A DNA stretch of 64,000 bases from Iris pallida (Eukaryota > Streptophyta > Magnoliopsida > Asparagales > Iridaceae). A program made the translations under genes and the position numbers. The stretch covers positions 1-64,000 of the forward strand of contig JANAVB010004124.1 of assembly GCA_029216955.1 (NCBI GenBank), written 5' to 3'. Below are positions 1 to 11,505 of this stretch, one piece after another (the stretch's first letter is position 1; every line of letters begins with the position of its first letter). The notes beneath the pieces are model-generated. The model saw nothing but the letters and a program-made list of their open reading frames with translations, had not been told where the DNA came from and searched no databases.

Positions 1-965
1 TGCCCTTTGGGGTATTTCATCAAACATCTATATGTACAGTCGGATACGTGTCCGATACGGATACGAAATAGGTTAACCTGGACACGAAATCAATTCTTAT
101 GGCTAGGGGACACCTAGGGCTAGGTCTACATGCAAAGAAATCAGTATCTAACAAGGAGTTTTAGTGATTTACCTAATGGTGTCATAACTCCTCAAAAAGC
201 TTCAAAGAGGGTGTTCCTCTTGATAGCCAAACTTCTCCAAATTGCTCCCAAGCTGAAATGATCTTCCATAAACAGTAAGAACAGGTGAATTGGAACCTAA
301 TGCAATTTGTTAGGATGGAAAAGGAATTAAATAGGATTTTCTAGGGATTTATGAAGTTGGGGGCTCACCTCTTTCTCAAACTGCAAATATTCCTAATGGA
401 GGCTAGCCCTAAATTCTAGGAGGGATTAAATAGATGGAGAATCTCTATGTGGCCGACCATGGGTAGATTGGGCTAGGGTTCACTAGGTGTTGGGCTTTGG
501 GTTAAGTTGCTAGTTAATGATTCAAACCACAAGTCATGACTTGTGACCAAAAGCCTTCTATTCTAATCTTGAGTTTAATGACTAAACCATAGGTTAACTC
601 TAGTCTAACTAGGGTTGCATGACCTAACCAACTCTATACCCAACTAGGGTTAGCTTCTAGGTTAGCCTACCAAGTTAAAGCTAGTCAAAGTCAACCTAGT
701 CAACCCTCATTCAAACAATTCCAAAATAAATCCTAAAAATTCCCATAAATTCAAATAAATTATAATAAATTCAAATAACCTTAAAAATGACAAAAAACCT
801 CAAACTAGAAATGCTAGATGAAACACCCTAATCACAAGTCATGATTTTAAATAGATTAAAAATGATTAAAAATTACCAAAAATCATAATATTAAATAAAT
901 ATCAATAAACTAATTATAATTACAAAATTTCAAAATCACCCTCATTTGAAAAACTGGATGTTACA
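1..965 (-). mobile_element. LTR end, Tekay/Del-like element D (partial)
   Basis: AT-rich, non-coding. It ends at 965 with an A-rich stretch, a GAAAAACTGG block and terminal TTACA. This parallels the ends of element A's LTRs at 16494 and 22420 (GAAAACTGG...GTGACA). It also holds the GTCAAAGTCAAC and ACTAGG/CCTAGG islands seen in element A (about 14210-14330). Known: LTRs end in CA. Inferred: this is the right part of an LTR inserted into T1; the rest lies left of the window, so no target-site duplication can be checked. The small reading frame at 920-1123 is low-complexity repeat, not a gene. Confidence 0.5.
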
Positions 966-1257
966 CCACTGACCTTCATGGATGCCTCATACTTGAGCCG
1001 TATGAGCGCTATAGGACTGAACCGCATGGATGCCTCATAACCAAATCGCATATACATCTCATAACTGATCTGCATAAATACTTCATTGCTTAGCCGCATG
1101 AACATTGTATAACAGAACCGCATAAGCGCTTTTTAAGACAGAGCTGCATGTCTCATGTTTTTAAGCTGCATGTGCATTCCTCATAACTGGGCCGTATATG
1201 GTCTATTTGGCTGAATGATGTTTTTTTTTTACCTGCTAACCCCCTCTTTTTTTTACA
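966..1257. repeat. T1 3' region: dispersed GCCGCATGAG-type motifs and an antisense splice acceptor
   Basis: Variants of GCCGCATGAG (GCCGTATGAG, ACCGCATGG, GCTGCATGT, ACCGCATAAG) recur every 20-50 bases. The block ends in a near-perfect plant 3' splice site on the plus strand, antisense to the element: CTAAC branch-like sequence, a long pyrimidine tract, then TTTTTACAG at 1257. The downstream sequence aligns with antisense exon 3 of T3 (44434-44612), which has its own acceptor at the same place. I therefore read this block as intron sequence of an antisense gene, not as an LTR edge. Confidence 0.5.
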
Positions 1258-1596
1258 GGGATCCGGCCAGCGAATTTCTCCAGGACTGGTATAGGCGATA
1301 GAGTAAAAATGCACCTTTTTGACACACACATCAGACAGCTCAGAACTCTCCATACTTCGGAAGAGTTTTCTCCACGCCATTTTGGCATACACATTAGACA
1401 ACTCAGAACTCCTCATGCTTCGGAAGAGTTTTCCTCAGGTGGTAGGAAGAACCTTTATACCTCAAAGAGTTGGACGGTGGTCACGCGTCATCATGAACGT
1501 CCTGTTTTTATGGTTCTCCAAGTAGGCAAAACCACCATTAGGGATGTTGTTTTGAAGCTATGGTCTTTTGGAGGAGCGGGGCTAAGGTATTCGTAA
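1258..1596 (+). pseudogene. T1 antisense exon, homologous to T3 antisense exon 3
   Basis: The plus-strand sequence after the acceptor at 1257 aligns with the reverse strand of T3 44434-44612. Both encode TGIGD shortly after the acceptor, then a CACATCAGACA(G/A)CTC block, then a GTAGGAAG...CTTTATAC block followed by GAGTTGGACGGTGG. In T1 the CATCAGACAG...GAAGAGTTTTC segment is duplicated in tandem, and a frame change separates TGIGD from the downstream similarity. Antisense extra genes between pol and 3' LTR are known in some Tat elements (for example maize Grande). The function is unknown and no conserved domain is recognised. Confidence 0.5.
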
Positions 1597-2108
1597 TATA
1601 GAGAAGAAAAGCATGCTATATTTTTCCTCCTTCGTGCAGCTCCTGGGAGATTCAACAGCCTTGTTTGCTTCTCAGCAGTAAAACATGACTTTTTTCGAGG
1701 TCCACGAAACTGCTTTTTGACGAAAGCGAAGTGCTGTCAAACTGACCAAACTATGTATTGCTAGATTTTCCTTTTTTTCTTTCTGCTGCTGATGTAGTCC
1801 TATCAATGTAACTGATTTTGAATAAGCATAATACATTCACTTCATTCTTTATTTGTAGTATCTGTGGTGCTTGTAGTAGAGGGCCTAATACAGCATTTGT
1901 GTTTGATAAAGAACATCCTACTGAGGGACTTTTTGTGGACCTATTGCCCTTTTGTGCATCTGGAAATACGAGCAAATAGATTTGAATAATATTTTGTGGA
2001 CCTACTACTCTTTGGTACACCGATGGTGTAAGTAATAGATTAGGATAACTTTTTTGGACCTACTATCCTTCTGCGCACTGGCGGTACGGGTAATATATTT
2101 GAAACAAC

Positions 2109-2600
2109 CAACAAAGGTAATATGGACGTGATAGGTTTTTTGTCTTAACACCGTATCTTTTATCCCGGATTGGGTACAGGTGTTAAGCCGGAAGACTATC
2201 GATATCAGAGGTAATATGGACGAGACACACGATAATCAGGCATAACCTTTGGTGGAATGGATTTTTAGACAAAATCTAACAGAGGTAATATACGTGATAG
2301 GTTTTGTGGTCTTAATACCATATCTTTTATCCTGGGTTGGGTACAGTGTTAAGTCAAGAGACTATCGGTATCAGAGGTAATATGGATGTGCGATAATCAA
2401 GAATAATCTTTGGTGGACCTATTACTCTTCTGTGCACTAGTGGTGCGAGTAATAGATTTTGAGACAAAACCAACAGAGGTAATATGGACATGATAGGTTT
2501 TGTGGTCTTAACACCATGTCTTTTATCCCGAGTTGGGTATAGGTGTTAAGTCAAGACTATCGGTACCAGAGGTAATATGGATGTAACACACAATAATCAG
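2109..2600. repeat. Tandem array of about 170-195 bp units (3 copies)
   Basis: Units begin near 2109, 2277 and 2471 with AACA(A/G)AGGTAATAT(GG)ACGTGATAGG. Each continues through a TTAACACC(A/G)TATCTTTTATCC segment and TATCGGTA(T/C)CAGAGGTAATATGGA. The CAGAGGTAAT core also recurs in the T2 3' region, where it is the complement of the integrase stop-codon context. Confidence 0.8.
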
Positions 2601-2668
2601 GACCAGGAAGTTTGCTTAGAGATAATGATAAACTGGGCAGACTCCTATGAGGTAAAGCATTAGAGTGG

Positions 2669-2790
2669 AGTTCAGAGGTATCATCGTACATGACTCACCA
2701 CTCAGGGAGATGCGATAGAGTGTGAGTTCAGAGGTATCATCGTACATGACTCGCCACTCAGGGAGATGCGATAGAGTGTGAGTTCAGAGG
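2669..2790. repeat. 56 bp tandem repeat (2.2 copies)
   Basis: AGTTCAGAGGTA starts at 2669, 2725 and 2781, an exact 56 bp period. Each unit contains CGTACATGACTC and GGGAGATGCGATAGAG. T2 has a related single unit near 27632-27675 and a diverged 61 bp array at 27701-27940. Confidence 0.85.
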
Positions 2791-2854
2791 TACTTGGTGT
2801 ACATAGCTTGATAGTTTAGAGATTTGATGGTTTGAGGGAGTACCAGCATATCAT

Positions 2855-4058
2855 TTAGACATAGTATTTTTTGCCGTTTATGGGCATCATGAGTAAGCCC
2901 CGTTCTGTTTTGCGAGCCGGTATGCGCCGTTGGAGAATACGGTCTCAACAATGTATGGACCCTCCCACTTGGGCTGGAATTTATCGAAGGTTTTGTGAGT
3001 CATGACCATCGGTCTGCGAACGACCAAGATGAGATCGCCTACTTGGAATGTCCTCTGCTTGACTTTCTTATTGAAGGCTTGAGAGATGCGTGCTTGATAG
3101 AGCTCGATGCTTTGTTGAGCTTGCAAATGCTTCTCATCTAACGCTTCTAATTCTTGTAGCCGTCGGTGATAGTTAACGTCCGATGTTAACCGGTAAGTAA
3201 GGGCCACACGAAGTGAGGGGATCTGGGTCTCCAATGGGAGAACTGCTCGCTCCTCCATACACCAGAGAGAACGGTGTATTTCTGGTAGCCGTTCGACTCG
3301 TAGTACGGTATGCTCATAAGCATTCGCCCAACTTTTTATTCCAGTCGCGCTTATTCGAAGACATGAACTTTTTGAGAAGCTTGATTATGGTCTTGTTAAA
3401 GGCTTCAGCCAGACCCTTAGCCGATGGGTTGTAGGCCGTTGAAGCCATATTCTGAGACCGATTCTTGTCACAGAATTGATAGAAGGCGTGGCTTGCGAAC
3501 TGCGGACCATTGTCATGAATGATCCTCTGTGGCAGTCCAAAATAGTAAATAACGTGATGTATTATAAAATGATCATGTTTGATTTCTTTACCTCTGCCAA
3601 CAAATAACTTCCTCCATTTGGAGAAGTTGTCCGTGATCGCGAGACGACGGCGGGTGATTGGGTCAACAATGTCCACTCTCCATGCTTCAAATGGCCAAGA
3701 AGCCACTGTTCGGTGCAAGAACTCAGATGACAGATGTATGAAATCGGTGTGGATCTGACAAGCCTTGTACTTTTTTGTGTAATCACTGCATCTGCTACCA
3801 TGTAGGCCAGTAGTAACCCATCCGACGAAGACGGTCCTGTAACTTTGGGCTCGGTTGGTGAGCCCTGCAAACGCCATCGTGAGCCTCGCGTGATACTTCT
3901 TTGGCTTCTATGTTTGACATACATCTTAGCAGTAGTCTGTCGTAAGATCGTCGGTACAACATTTTTGTTTCAGTGTCATAAAAGAATCTGAGAGAACGCC
4001 TTCTGATTGAAGTTGCTTTTTTTTCTCTCTGACAGGATTTCATAGACTGCAAAGTCAA
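2855..4058 (-). pseudogene. T1 integrase (decayed)
   Basis: Integrase inserts element cDNA into the host chromosome. In order on the minus strand: N-terminal zinc-binding region (about 4000-3780, with the GVCRAHQPSPKLQDR block), catalytic core (about 3720-3310) with D in WRVDIVD, D in IIHDNGPQF and E in GLAEAFNKT, then a C-terminal domain with RISQAFNKKVK and PKWEGPYIVETVF. It ends KYYV-stop at 2855. The D-D-E residues survive, but the frame is broken at about 3800-3900 and 3300, with further stops. T2 carries the same domain in better condition. Confidence 0.85.
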
Positions 4059-4740
4059 TGAACGAGAGTCTCCAGTCTTACATCATTGGTTATCTGGGTG
4101 GAGTAACTCGTATCCAGTTGAACATTGATTTTGGGACAGACCAGCTCATGGCCTATAACTTCAACTAGATGATGAGCAAAATTTGGAATCGCCAAAGAAG
4201 CAGTGAGGCCTGCTAGGGCGTCGGCTTCAATATTCTGGAGCCTAGGAACATGTTCTATAAAGAACCCAACCAAGGTTGCCATGATAGCAATTGCTGTCTG
4301 ATGATAAGGAATCAGGTCCGTGTTGCGAACTTCGTACGAGCCTCGGATTTGATTGACAACCAACTGCGAGTCGCCATATGCTTCTAGGTATTCGACTCCC
4401 ACTTCTTTTGCAAGTCGGAGCCCGATGACCAAAGCATTATATTTGGCTACATTGTTTGAACCGGGTTCCGTGAGAGAATATGCCGGTTGACCACCAATCC
4501 AGAGGGAGAAATTAATACTGATCCGACTCCAACGACGATATAACCTTGGGTCCCCGTTCTTGAGGCATTGTCGAAGAACATTCACCAAACGTCTTCATGT
4601 GAAGTCATGTTTGAGTCAATGACTTCATCTGGGATTTCTTAAAAAATTTGGCTATTTTTGAGCCTGGATGGGCTGCCAGAAAGTCGCCCAAGGCTTGACC
4701 TTTGACAGCCTTCTGCGAACAAAGACCATGTCATAGGAGG
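4055..4740 (-). pseudogene. T1 archaeal-type RNase H domain
   Basis: This second RNase H lies between RT/RNase H and integrase, the hallmark of the Tat lineage. Visible signatures are NNVAKYNALVIGL, LEAYGDSQLVVNQI, FIEHVPRLQNIEADALAGL, and an upstream KGQALADFLAAHP-type linker in a broken frame near 4690. The catalytic acid patch (E in the NALVIGL helix, D in AYGDS, D in EADAL) appears conserved. The N-terminal strand is scrambled by frameshifts between 4590 and 4740. Confidence 0.8.
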
Positions 4741-5976
4741 ATAACAGTATCGTCCATGTGGCTAGACGAGAACTGAGTGCGCCCGGCTTGGTCATGAGAA
4801 CCATGAGGGGATTGACTCACAGGATAACATGGATGGTCTGCCCTGACACATAGTGTCATATTTTCTGAATGGCGAACACTAAGGCAAGGCATTCCTTTTC
4901 TATGGCGATGTACCTATGCTTCGGCCCCACCATCATTCGGCTGAGGTAATAGATGGCTTGTTCGTGCCCCGTATCATTGTTTTGTGCTAGCAAGACACCG
5001 ATGGAGTGTTCTATTGCTCGTACATATAGCATGAAAGGCTTTTCTGTAACCGGGGCTACAGAACTGGCGGATTCGTCAGGTATTCCTTAATGTCATCAAA
5101 GGCGCATTGGCATTCCTCTTTCCAAGCGAAAGAGATGCCTTTCTTCATAAGTTGTGTGAAGGGTTGACATCACCCTGAGAGGTTCGATATGAACCTTCTG
5201 ATGTAGGATAGTCTTCCCTGAAGGCCGTAGAGTTCACGGAGGTTCTTCGGCGGACTCATCTCCAGGTTTGCCTTTGTCTTATCGGGGTCTATGTAAATGC
5301 CCATGGAAGTAATGACAAAGCCCAAGAACTTCCCGCCGGACACGCCCAGGAAAGACTTGGTGGGATTGATCTTCAAATTGTGTGCTCGCATAAGATCGAA
5401 CACTGTTATCAAATCGTGTAGGTGGTCATCCTTGGAACGGCTTTTGACGACGATGTCGTCAACATAACACTCCACCGTCTTACGCAAGTGATCCTGAAAG
5501 TGATGCTCATTGCTCGCTGGTATGTAGCACGGCGTTCTTGAGGCCGAAGGGCATGACTGTGTAGCAATACACGCCGATCGGTGTTCAGAATGATATATAC
5601 TTCTCATCGTTAGGAGATATTTTGATTTGATTGTATCCTAAAAAGCCATCCATAAAGGACATGCGCTCGCAGCCACATGTATTATTAATCATTATGTCAG
5701 TGATAGGAAGAGAATTCATCTTTAGGATATGCCGCATCAGATTGCGAAAGTCAATACAGATTTGGATCTTCCATTCTTTTTGATGACTGGTACTATATTA
5801 GCTATCCAGTTTGGGTGTTGCTCCTCGCGGATGAAACCGCTAGCTATAAGCTTATTTACCTCTGCTTCAATGGAGTTCATGATGCCTGGATGGAATCGGT
5901 TGCTGTTGCTTGACTGGTTTTGCGTCCGATGAATATTGAGCTTATGAAGTGCGACCTCGAGGTTTAGCCCTGGCAT
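4741..5976 (-). pseudogene. T1 reverse transcriptase with first RNase H
   Basis: RT copies element RNA into DNA. The start region (5976-5737) has EVALHKLNI, SGFIREEQHPNWIANIVPVIKKNG. A disrupted fingers/palm region (5730-5610) follows. Then 5607-5170 has the active site ECYVDDIVVKSRSKDDH, KINPTKSFLGVSGGKFLGF and the thumb GLQGRLSYIRRFISNLSG. The first RNase H (about 5160-4850) is heavily mutated. YVDD is intact here, unlike in T2. Frames change at least three times. Confidence 0.85.
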
Positions 5977-7300
5977 GTCTTATAGCTCCAGGCAAAGATG
6001 TCGATATACTCTCTGACTAGTTGCAACAATGACTCTCGCTCGCCATATGTCAGGCTTTTACTGACGAAGATTGGCTTTGGAGAGAATTCATCACCGAGGT
6101 TAACTTGCATGACCTCATCTTCAGGAAGGGTCACGTAGTTCAAAGCGCTTCTCCTATTATGCATCCAGTTGTTGGACCCATGGCTCCAATTCAAAAGTTT
6201 GAGTAGATCCTTGTCTTCCTCTTCAATGTCAGCAGATGCCATGTTGACAAATAATGTCTACCCGAATACATCCCCAATGCTGTCATCAGAATCGTATATA
6301 GGTGATTCGGATGAGTGAGAATACCACTCGTATTCCTCATCGGAGCTCTCGGGCATTGTTGCTGGTGTAACATAATCGAGGCTGCATTTGGACTTGCCGT
6401 AATAATTTCAAGGTTTTCCAAACGGTGTTGACAGCTGTAGAGGCGATCACGACCATTGCCGTAATTCAGACCTGGGGTAGCCTCCTTGTCGTACCCTTGG
6501 TTTTGTATGAAGTACTTGGCCTGAGGGCTATACATGTAGAGCGATGTTTTTCCAGTATTGGGTTCGAGATCAACCTTTTGAGGCATGAAGGGTTGAGGTC
6601 CTTCTTTTCGGCCAAAGATGATCGTGTGATTCCATTCTCTTCTGCCTAGGACTAGGAAGTAGGCATCTTTATGATAGCAAGTCGGTTCGTGGTATGGACG
6701 GTTGTCACCTGTTTGTAGGTTAATGTCCCAACTGAGCCCCATAGTATACATCAGATTGAGTTTATTACACTCAGGATAGTTCAATGGCAGCCTCTTATTG
6801 ATGAAATAAGAAATTTTGTCCACAGGGATTACATCATCAGGAAAGAGATTATCTACCTTTGCAACAAGATACTTCGCGAGTTCTACATCCTCTTCAGTTA
6901 CCCCCTGCGTGATCGGAGGTGGGGACGTTATCCTGGGCAACTTGACCACAAGGGTTCAGCTTGTGGCATTGGCTTGCCTGAGGGTATCAGATTGACACTT
7001 AGTTGTTGGCTCGTCTTGGGAAGACGGATGACCATCGGGTCGGTAGGCGACTTTGTGTCTTCCGCTTGCTTTAGACTGGATCTTGGCAATCGGATCACCA
7101 TCGGCTCCCCAGAGGGCCTTTCGTCTTCCGGTCGTCTTTGATTGGATTTTGGCAATCAGATCACCATCGTCCTTATGACGGGTTCTTGGCTGGTCCTTGG
7201 GAGTCGGATGACCATCGGCTCCAACTGTGCAGCTGGGTGGGTTAACCGGGCACCTCTTTATGCAAAGTTGTGACAAGGGGTATGGCTTTGCCCGGTTTAC
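5964..7300 (-). pseudogene. T1 protease-RT linker
   Basis: This low-complexity polyprotein segment lies between protease and RT. Near RT it is acidic (VMQVNLGDEFSPKPIFVSKSL, about 6110-6060) and shared with T2 (about 31260-31200) and T3 (39890-39950). Upstream are FGRKEGPQPF (about 6620) and NYGNGR (about 6450). Further up is a repeated phrase MVIRLP(R/K)(S/T)S, present several times between 7160 and 6900 as an imperfect repeat of about 60-70 bp. Frames are broken throughout. Confidence 0.65.
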
Positions 7301-7304
7301 GGGC

Positions 7305-8017
7305 CTAGAGATAAATTCTCAAGGGTTCCTCTGTCCCTGTGATGGCCTCCAGTTTGTCAGTTATGTGTTTCTTGGATTCATCATATAGACACGCCTCCGA
7401 AGAATAATAAGACTCAATCCCTTTGAAGGGATCGATGTCGGCAAATTCAGTCTTCATAAAGCCGTGCTTACTGACATACTTGAAGCATTGGTGGAGGGTG
7501 GATGACACGATCATATAGTCATGTATCCACGGATGCACCAAGAGGATGTTGTAGGACGTGTCTGCATCTATGACATAGCAGGTAACCTCTGTCCTTATGT
7601 CGCCAATCTGACATTTCAATCGGTTGTTTCCTAAGGAATAGCTCCTCCTGAGTTGAAATTGCTAATGGCAGCATTGGTCGCCACTAGTCGGTGCATAGGG
7701 ATCGAGGACTTGAAGCAAGCTTTTCAGGATGATGCTTATCGACGAGACAGGATCGATGTGCATCCGATCCACCTTAATGTCGCCTATGTATCCAGTGTAG
7801 TACAAGGGTGATCATGTATGTTGGCCTTGATCAGCATGTCCTGTAGGGTGAATACGATATTGGGCATTTCATCCGTACAGTTGATGCCCTGGAGATCTGT
7901 CGACAAGTCTTCCCCCGTAGGTTTGACCTGGGCTAAGTAAGCGTCAGCATTCTGGAGCGCTTCGCTCAATACGACATAAAGATCCTTGGAGAGCCTTAGG
8001 AGCTTGTATAACGACAA
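7305..8017 (-). pseudogene. T1 aspartic protease (active site altered)
   Basis: The retroviral-type protease domain spans about 7800-7480: GYIGDIKVDRMHID followed by active-site P-V-S-S, then the IGDIRTEVTCYVIDADTSYNILL block and LHQCFKYVSKHGF. T2 and T3 have D-P-G-S at the active site; here the essential glycine codon reads GTC (valine), which should abolish activity. The region just upstream (8017-7784, LYKLLRLSKDLYVVLSEAL) is the conserved pre-protease segment. A frameshift near 7640-7790 splits the domain. Confidence 0.75.
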
Positions 8018-8555
8018 CTTTGCCGACGTATTAACCAGTTGTGCTAATATTTCAAAGTTGTAAGGTCTCTCTAACCCTTGAGGTGCATCTTTACGGAGCA
8101 GCCTGTCGAAACGGGTTTCTTTCGGCTTGTACTTATCCGCCGGCGGAGGCTGAGATGGTCCAAAACGTTAGTGGCTGGCAGCGTTGCTGGCTGAGGGTCT
8201 TTAACTTAACTACCCGGAGTGGACTGGACTTGTGCCCCAGACCGGATAACAACGGCCGCCGTTTCCTCAGCTTCGACTGAAATTTTTGATAGGATCTAGA
8301 CTTCCTGCCCTTCTTCTTGTTGGCTGGAGGTGACCGCCTGGGTAACTTCGGGCACTAAGTCTGGGTGCACCCATATGATCTTTCCTTGTGACATGGTGAG
8401 AGGTACCAAACCAGGCGTCTGGTCCTGGACGGGAGGAAAGATTAGTAACCTCCATCGTTGCCATGGGGATAGGTATTACCCTGTCTTGAGTGCTTGTTGG
8501 AGGGAAGTCACCAAACTAAATTGACACCATGTTCGTCGCCGTGGTAACCTTTTCA
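8018..8555 (-). pseudogene. T1 gag-protease linker (decayed)
   Basis: This corresponds to T2 33215-33538 by position and composition (Ser/Pro/Thr/Lys-rich). Only fragments are readable here. No domain is recognised. Plus-strand open frames over this interval are shadows. Confidence 0.5.
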
Positions 8556-8558
8556 AGT

Positions 8559-10760
8559 CTAGCGATAGGCTTTGGAGTCGATAAGATTCTGGATGTACCG
8601 CTTTAATTGAAAGCAGCCTTGAGTGGCATGATGAACATAACGATAGAAATGGCAGTATTTTGGGTCCTCCATCTCTGCCGCTCGGGGCTCACGCCTTGAT
8701 GGAGGGAGTTGGATCCTGTTCCCTTGCAAGAGCATGTCGAAGATAGGCTTGACATAACTATCTTCGAATGAGTAATTGACCTGGGCCACTGAGCTTCTGC
8801 CTGCTTTTGTCCAGGCTTCTTGGTCGTACCGGCGACCAATGCCTGTTTGCCCTTATTGTCCCGGTTATTGGAGGTTCTATCATTTTTGTTGTTATTGGAG
8901 GTGGTACTAGGACGTTTGCTTTTGACCTCTCCATTCGGGATATGTAATCCTGGCTGGTGAGCCTTCTTTAACTTTGCCTCTGCATTGGTGACACTTATGA
9001 TGAAGGTCTTCCAACCCCCAAACTGATCTTCACCCATCTAGAGGCTAATTGCGGGGAGCAACTTCTTCTAGCAGATTTCAATCAAGGAGCTTTCGGGATT
9101 GCCTTGGGGCAATCTCATTGCAGTTTGGCAGAACCGCTCGATATAGTTCCTTGTCAGCTCCCTCTCCCCCTGAACGACGTCATGAGGGATGACATTGTCA
9201 CATCATGTCCATTTCGTAGAATCTTTCTAGGAACATGTGTTTGAAGCCGTCAAAATAATGGATGTAGTTGTCCGGAAGGTTGCGGTACCAGTCGAACGCG
9301 ATTCCCTCCAATGCTCTGATGAATAATCGTGTGAGGATGGCGTCACTATGCGACAAGTAGTCGGTTGTGACCTCGAAATAAGTCATGTATCGACTAGCAG
9401 AGGTCTTCCCGTCATATGAATCGATATGAAATGGCTTGTACCGTGGTGGAAAAGGCACATCTCTCCATGCAACGGGATACACTACCGTATTCTGAGGTTT
9501 TGGGAGGAATCTTGGGCATTGAACATTGCCCAAAACTCCTGGACTTTCCTTCTTGCCTCCCTTGCTTCATCTGCAGCTGAAGGAGCGGAGGCTCCTAGAG
9601 GATTGTCATCCAAAGGAGGAGCAGTCTTGTTGGAGTCCGCGTTGACTGCGGGTCCCAAGCATGTTTATCCAGGCGTCCTTACTGGTTGAGTCGGCAAAGT
9701 AGCTTTGATTTGTCTACTGACTTGACCAAGGATAGGAGCATGGCTTCAAGTACTTCTAGACGTTGTCGGTCAGTAGACGCTTATGATCATAGTCGGCCAT
9801 AAAGACTGTCCGCATGTGGGTAGAGGTGGAAGGGATCGTAGCAGAGGTGCTCTCTATGTCGTACCTCCGTACCGAGAAATGGTCGAGGAAATCGGAATGT
9901 CTTCCTCCTCGGACTCGGAAGGGGTACTACCTCCTGGCAGGAAACCGCATCGTCTTGGCGAAGGCGGTCATCCTCAAGGACGTCCACGTCTGTTGCATAA
10001 TTCCAGTAGATCGCTACCCCTTGTGTATGCTCTTGGAACACCGAGTTGTCGCATAGATTGAGGAGACTGCTACCCACGGCCTCATCTACCCCCAGAAAGG
10101 TCAAGGATGTACCACCAGGTGTTGGAAGCTTCTTTCTGGATCGAGTGCCTAGGTAGATACCCCTGTGGTCATCAGTGGCAACCCTCCAAACAAAAGTTTC
10201 TTGCAATGCTGGCGGAGATTACCGGGCTGGAAGAGCCTGTCTCCTTTCTCCTTTGCCGGGAAGAACCTTCGGGTTGAATTACAGGAGGCGAAAGAAAATT
10301 TCTCGTCTTCCAGAATTTGCACCTGCTTCTCAAGTTGTTGTTGGAAAGGTGCTGGCTGCTGCAGTCGTTGGAAAACGGACTGCCGATCTTCAGGTGCTGC
10401 CAACTTGTCGCAGCAGTAGTTGATGATGACTTGGTGAAACAACGTCCCGAGAGGGGCTCACCGCATGCCAAGGTTGCTTCCTTCTCCTTGCATTTTTGAG
10501 TAATCACCTCTGTAAGTCGGTAGCGGATTGAACTACCTTTGCATCCCATTTGTGGACTCGGGTATCCCGAACACACGGGTACGTAGGTGTCATTTTTGCT
10601 CCTGATCTAAGGCTAGTAAAAGCACTTGCTCTCGATGTTGGAGAGAGACTTTTGAGACCCACCCTGTCCGTTAGCCCTAGGGGACTGGATGCGGGTGGTT
10701 CTGTACAACTTTCCATCGGATCCCGTATAACAGTTAATGGTGCCCGCTGACGGTCAGCAA
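8559..10760 (-). pseudogene. T1 gag (decayed)
   Basis: Gag is the structural capsid/nucleocapsid protein. From the N-terminus: a poorly conserved region (10760-9540) including EDRQSVFQRLQ (about 10380), aligning with T2 EDRQSIFQRLQ. Then comes the retrotransposon gag core (9533-9198): FPPRYKPFHIDSYDGKTSASRYMTYFE, FDWYRNLPDNYI and MFLERFYEMD. A C-terminal stretch follows (9037-8559), ending in the Cys/His motif KYCHFYRYVHHATQGCFQLK, related to the plant Tat C-x-x-H...C motif. Several frameshifts and stops. The start is placed by similarity to T2 35831. Confidence 0.75.
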
Positions 10761-10952
10761 CTTAGACAGTTGACTGGGCTTGTTGGGCCCGTACTGCCCT
10801 AGACTTCTTTGACTTACCACCCGAAGGCAAATAGTAGAAAGAGTCCAGATTGATACATCCTACATTCTCAATGGGCCATATAGAGTCAGGTATGCATGAG
10901 AGACGGTCAAACACAGAGCTTCTGACAGGGCCGTATGAGACACTCTGCCTAT

Positions 10953-11120
10953 GGCCAGGATTGGCTGCCGTATGGGCCATCTGCCTGCGGCCAGAGTTGG
11001 CTGCCGCATGGGCAATCTGCCTGCGGCCAGAGTTGGCTGCTGCATGGGCGATCTGTCTGCGGCCATAGTTGGCTGTCGCATGGGCGATCGGTCTGGCCAA
11101 AGTTGGCTGCCACATGAGTC
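10953..11120. repeat. 36 bp tandem repeat in T1 leader
   Basis: GGCCA(G/T)(A/G)(G/A)TTGGCTG units start at 10953, 10989, 11025, 11061 and 11095. The period is 36 bp except the last (34). Each unit includes one GCCGCATGGGC-type motif. This is a regularised version of the dispersed motif seen elsewhere in T1/T2. Long open frames on both strands here (10850-11301) are repeat artefacts. Confidence 0.85.
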
Positions 11121-11505
11121 ATCTGCCCATCTTTCTTATGCGGCTCTTTCTCGTTCGTATGGATTTTCCTTATGCCTCCAAAAACTCAGTATCGTAGTAT
11201 TTTTTTTTGCTGGATTTAGGGACAGCGAGGTTATCTGCGGTCAGAGGCAAGGTCGCAGGAGAGTCTTGATCACCGTCTTGGGCCAGAAGGAGCTTATTTG
11301 AGAACCTGGTCGGGGACAACAATTTTGTGCTTCGACATTCTGTGGGCTCTCTTTGGGTTGGCTCGCTTTTGCGATGGGCTGGCGCTCCCTTCAGAGAGCA
11401 TTTTTTTCAATGCACATTGGTCAAATCGAACCACGAGCATTTGCTACATTGAGCCGAGCTTTGACGCGTCAAATTGCATCAACAACTTCTCATTAGAGAA
11501 GGATG

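Larger units (their letters stand above)
1597..2854. other. T1 3' untranslated region
   Basis: This non-coding stretch lies between the antisense exon and the integrase stop. Its left part (1600-2100) has no clear structure beyond repeated phrases such as TGGACCTACTA(C/T)CCTT. Its right part is two tandem arrays, listed separately. Small open frames here are repeat artefacts. Confidence 0.6.

Noticed and set aside
1238..1257. LTR/polypurine border of T1 at the pyrimidine-rich tract
   Set aside because: Downstream sequence aligns with T3 antisense exon 3, and the tract has branch-like and CAG acceptor signals. The genuine T2 and T3 purine tracts look different (CTTTGAAGGGGGTC).
2109..2790. 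CRISPR-like array
   Set aside because: Units are contiguous tandem repeats without unique spacers, and the setting is a plant retrotransposon.
10850..11301. Overlapping long frames on both strands in the T1 leader
   Set aside because: Products of the 36 bp tandem array, whose length is a multiple of three; all frames stay open together.
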